DNA from: Agarophyton chilense
Lineage: Eukaryota > Rhodophyta > Florideophyceae > Gracilariales > Gracilariaceae
DNA length: 64,000 bases
NCBI GenBank assembly: GCA_030374765.1
Contig: JARGXX010000088.1
Span: 2,976,001 to 3,040,000, forward strand
Direction of reading: 5' to 3'
A program made the position numbers and the translations under genes. The notes below the pieces were generated by a model. The model made no database searches, had not been told where the DNA came from, and saw only the letters and a list, made by a program, of their open reading frames with translations. Of the stretch, positions 63,224-64,000 are shown in pieces. Position 1 is the stretch's first letter. The number at the start of each line of letters is the position of its first letter.

Positions 63224-64000
63224 GGTGCCACTGACCACAGGCTGGTCCGCTGGGAAATGGATAGGATCTATACGGAAGCGACAAAGTCCGGAGGGAGACT
63301 GGCGTATCCGACGGGCTTATAAGGCCAGTTCGGCATCGCGTGCAACCAATGGAAAAGTACCGCGATGGAAAGATGAGCTGGCGGAATTGACCCGAGCGGA
63401 TTGACAGATGTAAACCACGGTGGACGAAGCAAGTATGGTCGCCAAAGGAAAAGCGGAGACGAAGGAAGTCCCCAATGAACTTCAGGGGAGAATAAGCCAA
63501 GGGACCACCACGCTAACGCGCCACGAGAAATACGCCGGCGATGCACCTATGGCCAGTCTTCACGGCGCGCTTGAGTTTCAGTTCTTAGCCAAATTAATTG
63601 CCACCCCGGCGCCAAAGGTCAGCTCACAATGCTTCATACCCGCGCAAGTGATGACGATGCAACGTCCCGTCGCGCCCTATGATAATGGGAGCAACTAAGC
63701 GCTCACGTCCCCAGGTTCAATCATGAGGCAATCTGGACTTCTCCTTGACGGTCGAATCCTGAGGAGAAAGATATGTGTAGGAGCAACGATAGGGCCTGAG
63801 GTATCTTACAGACGCCACGTGGACTGGCCGACCACAGCTGGACCCATTTAGATAATTATGTTATTTTAATTAGTATAATAGATTAGCATTACAGTGCCAG
63901 GGAAACTCCAGCGCTTCGCCATTTCTTTTTACTTGGCTCGAGTGACACTTCTCCCTTAGAGTAAGGTAGGCACCGTTAGGATACTAAATTGCCCCCTTTG
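61750..64000 (-). repeat. right arm of the 2.25-kb inverted repeat, continues past the window
   Basis: Second chromovirus copy in opposite orientation, with its LTR at the window end (CCCCCTTTG at 63992-64000) and an aORF on the minus strand. Its pol would lie to the left on the plus strand but is absent. Confidence 0.82.

Noticed and set aside
1-64000. CRISPR arrays, bacterial operons or phage genes
   Set aside because: No regularly spaced short repeats of that type; genes are eukaryotic in kind and a spliceosomal intron is present.

Overview
The window is nuclear DNA of a photosynthetic eukaryote with compact, mostly intron-less genes. The gene set (delta-COP, eIF1A, uL13, class II DAHP synthase with a plastid-type leader, SVOP-like MFS carrier, LtrA-family protein, CobW-type GTPase) and the load of chromodomain-bearing Ty3/gypsy elements suggest a red alga, probably a florideophyte of the Chondrus type. 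This is an inference from gene style; no marker in the window proves it.

Layout. 1-8.9 kb is a gene island: 3' end of a bZIP factor (+), BFR1-like coiled-coil protein (-), delta-COP (+), eIF1A with one intron (-), uL13 (+). 8.9-11.1 kb is gene-poor and holds a Tc1/mariner transposase fragment. 11.1-21.9 kb is a minus-strand chromovirus (element 1) with two 0.91-kb LTRs, gag, PR-RT-RNaseH and chromodomain, no integrase core, and a 0.6-kaa reading frame on the opposite strand next to the 3' LTR; it sits inside another LTR-like repeat (repeat X). 23.5-29.5 kb is a decayed minus-strand chromovirus (element 2). 29.5-32.3 kb is unassigned. 32.27-39.17 kb is an intact, very young Ty3/gypsy element (element 3) with 1.14-kb LTRs, a GTATT target duplication and one uninterrupted gag-pol frame. 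40.7-49.0 kb is a second gene island: CobW/COG0523 GTPase (+), DAHP synthase (-), SVOP-like transporter (+), LtrA-family protein (+). 49.2-57.2 kb is a Mutator-like element with ~280-bp inverted ends, a frameshifted FAR1-type transposase and an unknown accessory frame; a repeat X copy with a solo element-1 LTR is nested in it. 57.8-64.0 kb is a large inverted structure made from two truncated chromoviruses of a further family (element 4).

The most notable signal is the antisense frame (aORF). It occurs in element 1 (12547-14404 +) and twice in element 4 (58600-60527 + and 63223-61750 -), always between the chromodomain end of pol and the 3' LTR and always opposite to pol. Lengths are similar (about 620-640 codons), both end in Pro/Ala-rich tails, and short blocks look alignable between the two families. 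This argues for a conserved extra protein of these elements, not chance open frames. A short Pro/Ser-rich plus-strand frame in the same place in element 2 may be a relic.

Host genes are in divergent or convergent pairs with short intergenic regions, and most lack introns; only eIF1A has a clear one. Many starts were moved to the first sensible ATG because the longest open frames begin at non-ATG codons.
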